A stretch of 64,000 nt of DNA from Amaurobius ferox (taxonomy: Eukaryota > Arthropoda > Arachnida > Araneae > Amaurobiidae): positions 140,299,313 to 140,363,312 of the forward strand of contig OX578133.1 in NCBI GenBank assembly GCA_951213105.1, in the 5' to 3' direction. Below are positions 1-10,574 of this stretch, piece after piece (position 1 is the stretch's first letter; each line of letters starts with the position of its first letter). Position numbers and translations under genes: made by a program. The notes under the pieces are model-generated. The model ran no database searches. It was not told the origin of the DNA and saw only the letters and a program-made list of their open reading frames with translations.

Positions 1-1207
1 CTCGGTAATATTTTTAAAATTGCCACAATACTATATTAATTTATTATACTTGAAAACATAAAACTTCATCGAAAAGAATGAACTTCATTCAAGTGACGGC
101 AGTGAAATATAAATTGCCTAGTTTAAACATCTCTAAAATGCGATACATTCCTCGGTAATATTTTTAAAATTGGCATAATACTACAAAATTTTATTGTTTT
201 TGAAAACTTCATCGAAAACAAATGAAATTTATTCAAATGACGTCATCGAAATATAACACGCCTGGCTCTCTCTATAAAAGCAACATTTCATTCATAAATA
301 TTTTTCCATTCATTTCATTCATGACAATACTATAATAATTTATTTTATTAAAAAATTTAAAACTATGGATGCACAAGTAATTTAACTCTATGCTTAAAAC
401 TTCATCGAAAAATCGTTTGCTTCTCTGCGTAAATTCAATGAAAGTTTCATTCATATCAGCTATATTGCAGACTCCATGAGTTAAATAATTTTGCGTTAAA
501 GAAATGAAGCAATTCTTATACAACTCATTCTACATCTTTTGGTAATTACATTTTCCATAAGTGAAAAGTAGGCTTCGTTGTAGAAATAATAAAAGTTGGA
601 TGATCTTTTAAACTCAACTATATTGTAATTGCGTTGTTTCAATATGTAAATGCACAGAATTTAAGCAAAAATAAAGCGGTTTTAGGACGGATACAACACT
701 AAATATGAAGTAAAAAGAGCTTGAAAAATCACGATTTTGATACAAGATGGATGCCATATTTTAATTTGTTGTGGGTCGCGTGATCTCTGCATATAACGGT
801 CAGATGATCTCTTCATATAAATGGTGTAATTATTAATTTAATTTTTATTTAAAAAACTACTAAATATATTTTGCTGAATTTTATTTTATATATTTCATGG
901 TATAATTTGCATATTTCATAAAACTTTCGAAGCAATTTGTGAATTTTAAACCCGCTTAAAAAATGTTTGAAAAATTAGGTCCCATAGGGTTCAATGTATT
1001 TCATTTTTTTCAACACGGGTTCAATCCAAAACTAATTGGGTGATATTCTTCATTTATATTCCCATAGGTCCCACAGACCGTCTGAACAACATACTAAAAT
1101 TTCATTTTGATAAAGTCATTTTTACGGCAGTTATCGTGCTAACGGACGGACAGACAGACAGAATGAACAAAGTCATAAACACTTTTCAACTTTGTTGTAA
1201 AGTGTTA
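1..1207 (-). mobile_element. Family H element, Helentron/HINE-like, truncated by window edge (H1)
   Basis: This is a minus-strand copy of the most abundant repeat in the window. Its terminal hairpin (AACACTTTTCAAC paired with GTTGTAAAGTGTT) lies at about 1178-1207, followed inward by a short CAGA microsatellite and the block around CCCATAGGGTTCAATG. The other end lies left of the window. It separates Y-family sequence (1208 onward) from whatever lies upstream. The open stretch at 272-523 begins with TTG rather than ATG and is not credible coding sequence. Assignment to non-autonomous Helitron-like elements is inferred from the family's T-T insertion sites and terminal hairpin. Confidence 0.7.
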
Positions 1208-1592
1208 ATAAACGAAAAATCAAACCGTTCATTTATAAGATATATTTGATATCCATTTATTTATTTTTCGTAATTGCGTTGCTGAGCAACATGATATAAG
1301 AAAGAATCTTCCTCATAAAATGCTGATAATTAAATAACTAATTTGATTTCTTAATACTTTTCTTTGTTGACTAAGAGCCTGTGAAAAATAAACCATGGTG
1401 ATAGAGTTTCCATTTAAATTCATGTTTTAAATCAGCAATTTTCAAAACTGACTGATAAGCGCAGTAAACTCCAACTAAACTCAGAGATAGAGTTTTAATT
1501 CACTTTCACTTTTTAAACCAGAGACTTCCAACCTTTTTCGTTTGGAGGAACCAGGGAGTTAGAGAGGAGAACTCCTATGAAAGTTCCGTTTT
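1208..1592 (+). mobile_element. Family Y fragment (left piece of the interrupted copy Y1)
   Basis: This piece aligns along its length with 56470-57810 inside the 3.4-kb Y element, apart from an X insertion there. Shared landmarks are AAAAATCAAACCGTTCAT near 1216, TTGCTGAGCAACATGATATA near 1278, AAAAATAAACCATGGTGA near 1385 and GGAGTTAGAGAG near 1555. It stops at CCGTTTT (1592), where H2 begins. The Y sequence resumes at 7238 with TCATTAATAT, so the copy is split by about 5.6 kb of nested H elements. Confidence 0.7.
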
Positions 1593-2783
1593 CAACACTT
1601 ACAACAAAGTTGAAAAGTGTTTATGACTTTGTTCATTCTGTCTGTCTGTCCGTTAGCACGATAACTGCCGTAAAAATGACTTAATCAAAATGAAATTTTA
1701 GTATGCTGTTCAGACGGTCTGTGGGACCTATGGGAATATAAATGAATAATATCACCCAATTTGTTTTGGATTGAACCCGGGTTGAAAAAATGAAATACAT
1801 TGAACCCTATGGGACATAATTTTTCAAACATTTTTTAAGCAAATTTAAAATTCACAAATTGCTTCGAAAATTTTAGGAAATATTCAAATTATCCCATATA
1901 ATATATAAAAAAATTTCAGCAAAATATATTCAGTAGTTTTTTAAATAAAAATTAAAATAATAATTACACCTCTTATATGAAGCGATGACGTGTCTATTAT
2001 ATAAAGAGATCACGTGATACACTTCAAAATAAAATATGGCATCCATCTTGTGTCAAAATCGTGATTTTTAAAGTTCTTTCTAATTTATATTTAGTGTTGT
2101 ATCCGTCCTAAAACCGCTTTATTTTTGCTTAAATTCTGTGCATCTACGTACTGAAACAACGCAATTAAAATATATTTGAGTTTAAATGATCATCTAAATT
2201 TGATTATATCTACAACGAAGCCTATTTTTCACTGATGAAAAATGTAAACAGCAAAATATGTAGAATGAGTTGTATAAGAATTTTTGCATTTCTTTAACGC
2301 AAAATTATTTAGCTCATGGAGTCTGCATAGCTGACATGAATGAAATATTCATTGATTTTACGCAGAGAAGCAAACGATTTTTCGATGAAGTTTTAAGCAT
2401 AGAGTTTTATTACTTGTATCTCCATGGTCTTAAGTTTTTAAATAAAATAAATTGTTATAGTATCGTGATGAATGAAATGGAGGGGAAAATGTTTATGAAT
2501 GAAATGCTGCTTTATAAAGAGAGCCAGGTGTGTTATATTTCGATGGCGTCATTTGAACACATTTCAGTTGTTTTCGATGAAGTTTTCAAGTATAATAAAT
2601 TATTGTAGTATTATGATAATTTTAAAAACATTACCGAGGAATGTATCGCATTTTAGAAATGTTTCAACCAGGCAATTTACATTTCAATGGCGTCATTTGA
2701 ATGAAGTTCATTTTTTTCGAACCTATGGGAAGAAGTTTTAAGGTTTCAAATATTATAAATTAATGTAGTATTGTGATAAATTT
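1593..2783 (+). mobile_element. Family H element H2, left part
   Basis: This plus-strand H copy starts with the hairpin motif AACACTTACAACAAAGTTG, then has (CTGT)n, the CAGACGGTCTG palindrome and the AT-rich interior. At 2783 the sequence breaks in ...GTGATAAATTT, where the complete copy H6 (38870-38880) continues into AAAATATTACCGAGG. The missing last 110 bp are found at 6025-6134, after the nested H3. The open stretch 2270-2608 resembles that of H1 but starts at TTG and is disrupted in H6, so it is probably not a gene. Confidence 0.75.
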
Positions 2784-3344
2784 TAACACTTTACAACATA
2801 GTTGAAAATTGTTTATGACTTTGTTCATTCTGTCTGTCTGTCTGTCTGTCCGTTAGCACGATAACTGCCGTAAAAATGATTTTATCAAAATGAAATTTTA
2901 GTATGTTTTTCAGACGGTCTGTGGGACCTATGGGAATATAAATAAATAATATCACCCAATTAGTTTTTTATTGAACCCGGGTTGAAAAAATGAAATACAT
3001 TGAACTCTATGGGACCTAATTTTTCAAACATTTTTTTAAGCAAATTTAAAATTCACAAATTGCTTCGAAATTTTTAGGAAATATTCATATTATCCCATAA
3101 AATATATAAAAAAATTTTCGGTAAAATATGTTAAGTAGTTTTTTAATTAAAAACTATTTAATATAGGGAAAAAAACAAATTCAATTAAATTCTGACTTTT
3201 GGGATATCCTCCAGAAAAAAAAATCTGATGTGGGCAGCACATGACTTTCCCTGCAAACTTATATCGACGTTCTATTTATTTCAATTAAATGTAATTCACT
3301 TTTAATTCAAATTTCGTTCTCATTCGGTAACCGGGTTTATTTTC

Positions 3345-3996
3345 AAAGGTGGCGTAGGGAAAGTACGAAAAACTAAAATATCTCGAGAACGGCTAGTCCT
3401 AGTGTAATGGGGTTGGTCTTATTCTTTTCGTCGTTAAACATTACGTATTAAACGGGCATTTAATGGATATATCTAAGTATACCAAGTTCTTTAGTTTAGA
3501 TTTTGAAGATTTTTGCGGGCCGTTTTGCAAAAAAAGGCAGGTTATTTTTTTCCGAATCGTACCAAAATGTAATCAGCACCAGAGTGACCTATACGTGACT
3601 CATCTACCGAATTTTGTGAAATTCGGTCCATTAGTTTTTCAGCTAGAGTGGATACAAGCTTTTGCGGTTGAAAAGTGGCGTAGGGAAAGTACGAAAAACT
3701 AAAATATCTCGAGAACGGCTATTCCTAGTGTAATGGGGTTGGTCTTATTCTTTTCGTCGTTAAACATTACGTATTAAACGGGCATTTAATGGATATATCT
3801 AAGTATACCAAGTTCTTTAGTTTAGATTTTGAAGATTTTTGCGGGCCGTTTTGCAAAAAAAGGCAGGTTATTTTTTTCCGAATCGTACCAAAATCTAATC
3901 AGCACCAGAGTGACCTATACGTGAGTCATCTACCGAATTTTGTGAAATTCGGTTCATTAGTTTTTCAGCTAGAGTGGATACAAGCTTTTGCGGGCC
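3345..3996 (+). repeat. Two-copy direct tandem repeat, 326-bp period, inside X1
   Basis: GGTGGCGTAGGGAAAGTACG recurs at an offset of 326 bp (3349 and 3675), and the copies differ by only a few bases. Each unit contains an ATG-started open stretch (3463-3702 and 3789-4073) beginning MDISKYTKFFSLDFEDF. Similarity between the two peptides follows from the DNA duplication and is not evidence of selection. A third, diverged partial unit follows at 3990-4120. Confidence 0.85.
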
Positions 3997-4137
3997 ATTT
4001 CGCAAAAAAAGGCGGGTTCTTTTATTCCGAATCGTACCCAAAACTAATCAGCCCTAGCCCCGCCCACAAGTGACTTACCTACCAAATTTTGTGAAATTCG
4101 GTCGATTAGTTTTTTAGTTACAGTGGATACAAAATCT

Positions 4138-4171
4138 GCACAGACAGACAGACAGACACACAGACAGACAC

Positions 4172-4210
<39 letters not shown>

Positions 4211-4226
4211 CACAGACACACGCACA
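4138..4226 (+). repeat. CAGA/CACA microsatellite
   Basis: A run of CAGACAGA with interspersed CACAGACA sits at the same relative place in X1 as microsatellites in other X copies. On the minus strand it reads as a CLSVCLSVC peptide, which is an artefact. Confidence 0.9.
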
Positions 4227-4704
4227 GACGTCACGCTAAAAATGGTTTTTTCGTATTCTAGAGGTCTTGAAACGTGTAGATCCGTCGAAAACTCGAGTTG
4301 TGATTTTCGGCATGATTCCAATAATTTCCCTATACATTACCATGTATTGCAGGGAAAGTAAAAAAGAGATATATTATATAATAAATATCTTTCGAAGATT
4401 TTAATCATTTTGTATATGAAAGAGGCTTCAGATTTTAAAATAAATTTGGTAGATAACAATTTTTCAATTTTTTTTTTTTTTTAATTTTATATAACTCATC
4501 ATGATATACTTATTTGATGGCATTTTTAATGCACTTTCCTACGTCCTAGAGAGTTAAAATTTGATCAAATCAGCTTAAATTTGTTGAACATTTTATTTTA
4601 CAAAAATTTGGTGGATCTTTAAATATAGATCATACATTTTTTTCGAAATGGCCTGAAAATAATCTCCGTTCACTTCTATAAATCATTGTTGTAATATTGT
4701 TAAA

Positions 4705-5538
4705 AATTCTGATGTGGGCAGCACATGTCTTTCCCTGCAGACTCATATTCACATTCTCTTTATTTCTTCAATAATAATTTGAGTTTATCTGCACAGAATA
4801 ACAGCCATAAGTATTTTAAATGACATTACATTTGCACGTTAAATTTAAATTTGGTTCTTATTTGATAGCTGGACTTATTGTCAAAGGTGGCGTAGCGAAA
4901 ACGCGAAAAAACTGGAATACCTCAAGAACGGCTAGTCCTAAAGTAATGGGGTTAGTCTTATTCTTTTTGTTGTCATAAATCACGTATAAAATAGGAATTT
5001 AATTGATATAATTGAGCACACGCTGTCTTTTATTTTTATATTTAACGATTTTTGCGGGCCATTTCGCAAAAATAGCCCGTTCCTTTTTCCCGAATCGTAC
5101 TAGATTAACCTACAAATGATTTATATACCAAATTTTGTTAAATTTGGTATATAAATCACTTGTAGATTATTGAAATATTATACACCAAATTTTGTTAAAT
5201 TTGTTCCATTAGTTTTTAGCTAGAGTGGATAAAGGCAATTTCTGCCGGCCATTTCGCAAAGAAGGCAGATTCTTTTATTACGAATCGTACTATAATCTAA
5301 TGAACATCAGGATTTCCCACAAAAAACATACCTACCAAATTTTATGAAATTCGGTCCATTAGTTTTTCAATTAGAGTGGATGTAATATCCCCACAGACAC
5401 ACGGAAACATACACAGATACACCCTTACACACACAGACGTATTCCTAAAAATAGTTTTTTCGTGTTCTAGAAGTTCCAAAACGTGTAGATCCTTTGAAAA
5501 TTCGAGTTCCGATCTTCGGCACGATTCCAATACTTTGA

Positions 5539-5540
<2 letters not shown>
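4705..5540 (+). mobile_element. X-like segment carried inside long H variant
   Basis: It starts TTCTGATGTGGGCAGCACAT followed by GTCTTTCCCTGCA, and later has CGGGCCATTTCGCAAA, GAAATTCGGTCCATTAG and GTAGATCC, the X-family landmarks. No terminal inverted repeat closes it: it grades into the (CA)n at 5541. The same segment in the same context lies at 37347-39495, interrupted there by H6. It therefore travels as part of long-variant H. Confidence 0.65.
5108..5167 (+). repeat. 28-bp-arm inverted repeat (hairpin)
   Basis: The left arm, 5108-5135, begins ACCTACAAATGATTTATATA. It is followed by the 4-nt loop TGTT and a nearly complementary right arm at 5140-5167. The paralogous copy at 39064-39123 keeps the same structure with a single mismatched pair. 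Confidence 0.9.

Positions 5541-5580
<40 letters not shown>
5541..5580 (+). repeat. (CA)n then (TA)n microsatellite
   Basis: About 15 CA repeats are followed by a short TA run. The long H paralogue has a longer CA run at the same place (39499-39550), so this is a length-variable locus within the element. Confidence 0.95.
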
Positions 5581-6024
5581 TATCTGTGTATTTGTGTATT
5601 ATCTGTGTATCTAAATTCCGTGCCTATGCAATTACAATAGTTGTGATTTTAAATGATCCCTAAACTTTTATTATTTCTTCAACTAAGCCTAATTTTAACA
5701 TATGCAGAATGTAAATATCTCAAGCGATTATAAGGTGAGTTACATAAGAATTGCTGAATTTTTTTCACACAAAATTATTTAGCTCTGGAGTCTGGAATAC
5801 AAGTTATATGAATGAAATATTCATTGATTTTGCATAGAGAATCAGATAATTTATATTTCGATACAGTTTTAAATATTTAAGTATTATAAATTACTGTAGT
5901 ACTGTGATAATGTAAAAGATATCACCCACTGAATGCATTACATTTTAGAAATTTTTAAATGAAATTGCATTTCAGTTGGAAAGTGTTTCATAATCAATGC
6001 TTATGCATGATTGATCTTTTTTGT

Positions 6025-6134
6025 TAAAATATTAACGAGGAACATATCACATTTTAGAGATGTTTAAATGAAATTGCATTGAAGTTGGAAAGCGTTTCAT
6101 AATCAATGCTTTATGCATGATTGATCTTTCTTGT
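6025..6134 (+). mobile_element. Family H element H2, right terminal 110 bp
   Basis: It resumes TAAAATATTAACGAGGAACA and ends TGATTGATCTTTCTTGTT. This is exactly the piece missing from H2 at 2783, so H3 was inserted into H2. The first base after it (6135) starts the terminal hairpin of H4, giving a direct head-to-tail H-H junction. Confidence 0.8.
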
Positions 6135-7237
6135 TAACACTTTACAACATAGTTCAAAAGTGTTTATGGCTTTGTTCTTTCTGTCTGTCTGTCTGTCCGT
6201 TAGCACGATAACTGCCGTAAAAATGACTTTATCAAAATGAAATTTTAGTATGTTGTTCAGACGGTCTGTGGGACCTATGGGAATATAAATGAATAATATC
6301 AGTCAATTAGTTTGGGATTGAACACGGGTTGAAAAAATGAAATACATTGAACCCTATGAGACCTAATTTTTCAAACATTTCTTAAGTGAATTTAAAATTA
6401 CCAAATTGCTTCGAAAATTTTAGGAAATATTCAAATTATCCTATAAAAATAAGAAAAAAATTTCAGCAAAATATATTCGGTAGTTTTTTAAATAAAAATT
6501 AAAATAATAATTACACCCATATCATATGAAGCGATCACGTGACCCACTTAATATGTTAGTTCTTTTTAATTTATATTTAGTGTTGTATCCGTCCTAAAAC
6601 CGCTTTTTTCCTCTGTGCATCTATATACTGTGACGACGCAATTACAATATTTGTGAGTTTAAATGATCATCAAACTTTGATTATTTCTACATCAAAGCCT
6701 GATTTTCACGTATGGCGGATGTAAACAGATCAAGATGTAAGATGAATTGCATAAGAATTGCTGAATTTTTTTAACGCAAAATTATCTAGCTCTGGAGTCT
6801 GCAATATAGCTGATATGAATGAAACATTCATTGTACATAGAGAAGCAGACGATACTATTTCCTTTTTCGATGAATATTTAACCATGGAGTTATACTGTAC
6901 TTTTTTCATGATTTTAAGTTTTTAAGTAAAATAAATTATTGTAGTATTGTGATAAAAAAAATATCGCCGCTGAATGAAAGGAATAGAAGAAGGTAAATGA
7001 ATGAAATTTTCACTGCTTTTATATAGAGATCCAGCCGATGTATATTTCGATGATGTTATTTGAATAAAGTTCATTTATTTTTGATGAAGTTTTCAAATAT
7101 AATAAATTGTAGTATTGTGATAATTTTAAAAATATCACCGCTGAATGTATCGCATTTTAGAGATGTTTAAATAAAATTGCATTGCAGTTGGAAAGTGTTT
7201 CATAATCAATGCTTTATGCATGATTGATCTTTCTTGG
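6135..7237 (+). mobile_element. Family H element H4, head-to-tail after H2
   Basis: Starts AACACTTTACAACATAGTTC with CTGT repeats at 6181-6197 and ends TGCATGATTGATCTTTCTTGG at 7217-7237. About 1.1 kb long, with several internal deletions relative to H6. Its right flank, TCATTAATATTTCGACAACC, is Y sequence. Confidence 0.75.
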
Positions 7238-7424
7238 TCATTAATATTTCGACAACCCCTAGTCTTAGAAACTCGAAACATGGGCTAAATATTAAGTGGC
7301 AGATTTCAAGGCTATCCACGAAATTTCATTAAATTCGGTTCAGCCGTTCTCTCGTGATGATGAGACAAGCATACAGACATACATACATACAGACAGACAG
7401 ATTTTCAATTTTATTGATATAGAT
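7238..7424 (+). mobile_element. Family Y fragment (right end of Y1)
   Basis: TCATTAATATTTCGACAACC, the block ATTAAATTCGGTTCAGCCGT, a CAGA/CATA microsatellite and the terminal TTTTCAATTTTATTGATATAG match the 3' end of Y2 at 57808-58125. It completes the Y copy interrupted at 1592. This kind of ending is common at the ends of several arthropod repeat families, but I do not assign it to one. Confidence 0.7.
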
Positions 7425-8815
7425 TGCTGTTCTTAATATGAAAATCAGAGTTAAATAAAAATATTAGCTCTAGTTTACCTGATATTAGAACTAACGATTG
7501 AATAGAAATTTTGTAAAAAAAAAATGATTTTTTTTTGTCAGATTTTATGTTTCTTATGAGCTATTGTTGGGTTTTCACACAAAGAATGCCCCTAGTGTAC
7601 ATTACAAACTACAAGTTTAACGGAAGCGACTCACATACACTACTTTTATAGTATTTCCTCACACAGTATTTTTTCTAGCTTCAAAATTTTTACAAATTTA
7701 TGATTTTATCATTTTTGAAGGTTAAGAATAACTAATTCTAAATGATTTCACTAATTTTAATGTTATGAGAACGGTAAAAAAACAAAAACAGAATGCATTT
7801 TATTTTGACATGTTCGTACTATATTTCAATAACATTAAGTATGTACTATATTTATGGAATTATTATGGAGTAGCATAATTTTGTCTCAAAAATAAAAACA
7901 AATAGGAGGAATGCAAAATCATAAAGGATACAAATTATTGTGTAAAATTTATTGATCAGTAAAATCAATGGACCACTTGAGTTTACTGATTGAAATAATT
8001 ATACGAAACTTCGTTTGAATCGCATAATTTGTTCGAGGGATATTGTGTCTAGAAAGAACGACTGTTAAAAACATTTGATTCGTATTCAGGAATGCTCAAA
8101 ATGTGTAAATTCATCCAAATCGAAGAGTCGAATTTTTGACCTGCACTCTTTTTCATATGCAATGTATTGTACGAAAAGTAGAAACAAAGGAAATCTTTAT
8201 AGGCTTTGTAGAGAATCGCTACCTTGAATTTACATACATAAGCGAGAATCACTTCTCTGTATAAGAAGTGTGGAGCCTCGAATGTGCGAGTAAAAACTAT
8301 TTAATCTATCAAAATGTAAAATATCATTATAATTTTAGTATCCATATTTAATTTATATATTTGGCGCTAACGATGTACGCAAGATTAATGCTCAGAATTT
8401 TTCCAAATACGCATTTAATAGTTAGAAATATGTTAGTTTTGCGTGTTTGCTTCTTGCTAAGCCGCTCAACGTTAATGGCGAGTGGCCCCAGTCCAAGATC
8501 TTCCTCTTCATACACCCCTAAATAGCACCTTATTTATATATTTTCCCCAAGAAAATATAATTTTTCAAGAAGCGCCTTAACTGCGAAGGGATGTAGTGTT
8601 TAAATATAATGTCTTGGGAATAATGAACTTGGTTTCAGGGTGAAGGCCCTTTCTTCTTTCTCTGATTCCTATTGTGTTATAAATATGTGAAAGTTTAATT
8701 ATTTTGCACGAGAACTGTTAATTTTTATTTCTGTTTGTCATGGCGCCTTAAATCGAATACAACAGCTTACCCAGGGGAGCAGATTTGGGGGAGTCTGCCC
8801 TCCCGAAATCCCCAA
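7425..8815. other. AT-rich sequence with a weak X-family relic, no gene seen
   Basis: No coding signal was recognised. A stretch near 8070-8190 (CGTATTC, AAAATGTGTAAATTCATCC, CATATGCAATGTATTGTACG) resembles the 3' part of family X at low similarity. Confidence 0.4.
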
Positions 8816-8905
8816 ATGAAATGTTTTTTATCCTATTAGATCTTCAGATCTTTTGCATATATGAAATGTTTTTTATCCTATTAGATCTCCAGATCTTTTG
8901 TATAT
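8816..8905 (+). repeat. Two-copy tandem repeat, 45-bp unit
   Basis: ATGAAATGTTTTTTATCC starts at 8816 and again at 8861, with a few substitutions between the units. It follows a GC-richer patch (GGGGAGTCTGCCCTCCCG, 8788-8805) that looks like the end of an unidentified DNA element. Confidence 0.85.
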
Positions 8906-9342
8906 ATAAACAGAGTTGTTTTGTCTTAACAGCTCTTGTGACCTCCACCGAGAAAAAAAAATCTAGATACGATCTTGGGATATAGTATTATTTAAGTTAA
9001 TATATTTCCTGAAAGCTGATATTAATTCGAGGCGCTTCAATTCAGAAGTCGTCTTGAATGAAGAAGTAGGCAGGAAAGGGACAGTTTAAATGACAGGAAG
9101 GGGACAGTTTAAAAAAAATTCTAATTTCCTGAAGGATTGAGAATAAAGAATAATTATTTTATTGCCTAACTCGTGTTAAATCCCAGTTGTGGGAGGATAC
9201 ATTATTAAAATTATGTTTATAGTTTCTGAGTACAAAACAGTGTATTTCTTTTGACGATATGACTCTACAACTAATTCTTGAGAACAGTACTTTGTTTTAA
9301 AACAACTTTCGGTTTTTAAAACTATAATAAAAATTTGAAGTT
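8906..9342. other. AT-rich spacer, nothing recognised
   Basis: No reading frame, RNA or element end could be supported. A short repeated phrase, AGGAAAGGGACAGTTTAAA, occurs twice at 9073-9115. Confidence 0.4.
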
Positions 9343-9642
9343 CAGCGCCCCTGTGAACTGGCGACCGCGGCAGTCGCCCCAGCTCTCGTCACGGTCCTGT
9401 TGACATATGCCTGCTTTCTTCAAGAAAGTTTTATAAGTTCTTTTCTTACAAGCAGCAGTGTTATTTTTTGTGACTGAAAGACGTAGCGTCGCCAGAAGAA
9501 AAGAAAATTGTGTGGGGTTTTGACAACCAAATATCTTGTTTCCGATTTCTCTAAATATCATTTTTACGAAACTTCAGTGGATTCCAGTGGGTCCCTGGGA
9601 GGGGTTATGACCCACAAAATCCCTCCCTTGGCTACGCTACTG
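9343..9642 (-). mobile_element. Possible short hAT-like element or end
   Basis: Read on the minus strand, the segment begins CAGTAGCGTAGCCAAGGGAG and ends near CAGGGGCGCTG, with a GC-rich palindromic stretch around GGCGACCGCGGCAGTCGCC. CAG-starting termini of this kind are usual for hAT-derived repeats. I found no convincing 8-bp target duplication, and the inverted termini are short. Confidence 0.35.
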
Positions 9643-10574
9643 ACTGAAATTTGCTCTTCACTTTTTCTTTCTCTAAAAATCCTCTTATGATCCTTTTCTC
9701 TAATAAGCAATGCAGTCATAACACTTAACTTCCGGACGCACGTGAATAAATTTCCCAAACCTCTGCACAGATGTTTAGTCTAGCTCGTTGTAGACACGCC
9801 AACAAAGAGATATGAATTCAAAGTCAAATGTTTTCGTTAGCCGCCAAATGTGTGTCGCAGCGCTTTCGATGACGTCTGGCTGCTGGCAAAACATCAGCAG
9901 GTTTTCAGTCAAGTTTGCTCTGCAACGGAATCAAGTTGCTTTCTGTTTTGAATAGAAAAGTATCCAATTCGAGCTCTCAATCTAATTGATCAGTTCAGTA
10001 TTTTTGCTGTATTTGCATTGGATCAGTCATCATTGCAAACTAAAAGTAGCTAGCATATTCTACAATTAAAAATAAATAAATTTTATGTTTAACAAATAAA
10101 CGAACATTTACAAATATATTTGAATTTATTATAACGTATTCAGGAACCGTGAATGCAATGAATAAGTTGTTAAAAATGCAGGCCAGGGACCTTTTTATTA
10201 CATCAGAAACAATGTTGAGTTAGCTTAAAGTGAAGAATTATCTGAAATGGGTTCTCTTTTCTTTTCGAAAGACTGAATTTGTATACAGCTTCTTTAAAAA
10301 ATCAATAATTTTATTTGTAGTGGTACTTGTCGATAAATTATGCAAGTATTCATTACTTTCCCAGCCTGTCGTTAGCATCTTAAGTATTTAACATTAATAT
10401 TTCGAAATTTATCTTAATTCGAATTTCTCTTTCAATAAGCATCGAAGTCAAAGCAAGTAGAAGTACGGTATTAGTAGAAAGTATCTATATGCACTTATTT
10501 ATTCATGCAGCTATTGAATAAAGACAGTCTATAAGTTGGGACGGACGCCATTAAAGTGGTGGAAGTCATTTTTT
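9643..10574. other. AT-rich sequence, nothing recognised
   Basis: The stretch 9720-9950 is slightly GC-richer and looks single-copy, but I see no splice-bounded reading frame or element end. Confidence 0.35.

Larger units (their letters stand above)
3221..4360 (+). mobile_element. Family X element X1, about 1.14 kb, short terminal inverted repeats
   Basis: The element begins ATCTGATGTGGGCAGCACAT followed by GACTTTCCCTGCA and ends TGCAGGGAAAGTAAA, so ACTTTCCCTGCA is inverted at the two ends. The second long H copy has an empty site here (CTCCAGAAAGAAAAGAGAGA near 37004-37023), which shows that X1 is an insertion. The interior has repeats of GCGGGCCATTTCGCAAAAAAGG, a GAAATTCGGTCCATTAG block, a CAGACAGA microsatellite and a 3' block with GAAACGTGTAGATCC. 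No transposase is visible, so it is non-autonomous and I cannot place the superfamily. Confidence 0.7.
2784..6024 (+). mobile_element. Family H element H3, long variant with a captured interior
   Basis: H3 has standard H ends: TAACACTTTACAACATAG at 2784 and TGCATGATTGATC near 6005 running to 6024. Its middle, about 3165-5605, is not ordinary H sequence. It carries an X-like segment (4705-5540) that is also present in the second long copy at 36521-40000. A separate X element (3221-4360) is inserted in H3 but absent from that other copy, so the capture is older than that insertion. H3 sits inside H2 at a T-T site. No Rep or helicase reading frame is seen. Confidence 0.7.

Noticed and set aside
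272..523. Shared open stretch in H1 and H2 (MYKN...SLTQNYL) as a conserved small protein
   Set aside because: Both begin at TTG rather than ATG, and the corresponding part of H6 is interrupted. Similarity follows from H copies being related DNA.
3463..4073. Paralogous 79- and 94-residue proteins starting MDISKYTKFF
   Set aside because: They lie in the two units of a 326-bp DNA duplication inside a noncoding element. The peptide similarity is explained by DNA identity, and other X copies do not keep the frame.
4138..4226. CRISPR-like or spaced repeat array
   Set aside because: It is a plain CAGA/CACA microsatellite with no spacers, in a eukaryotic element.
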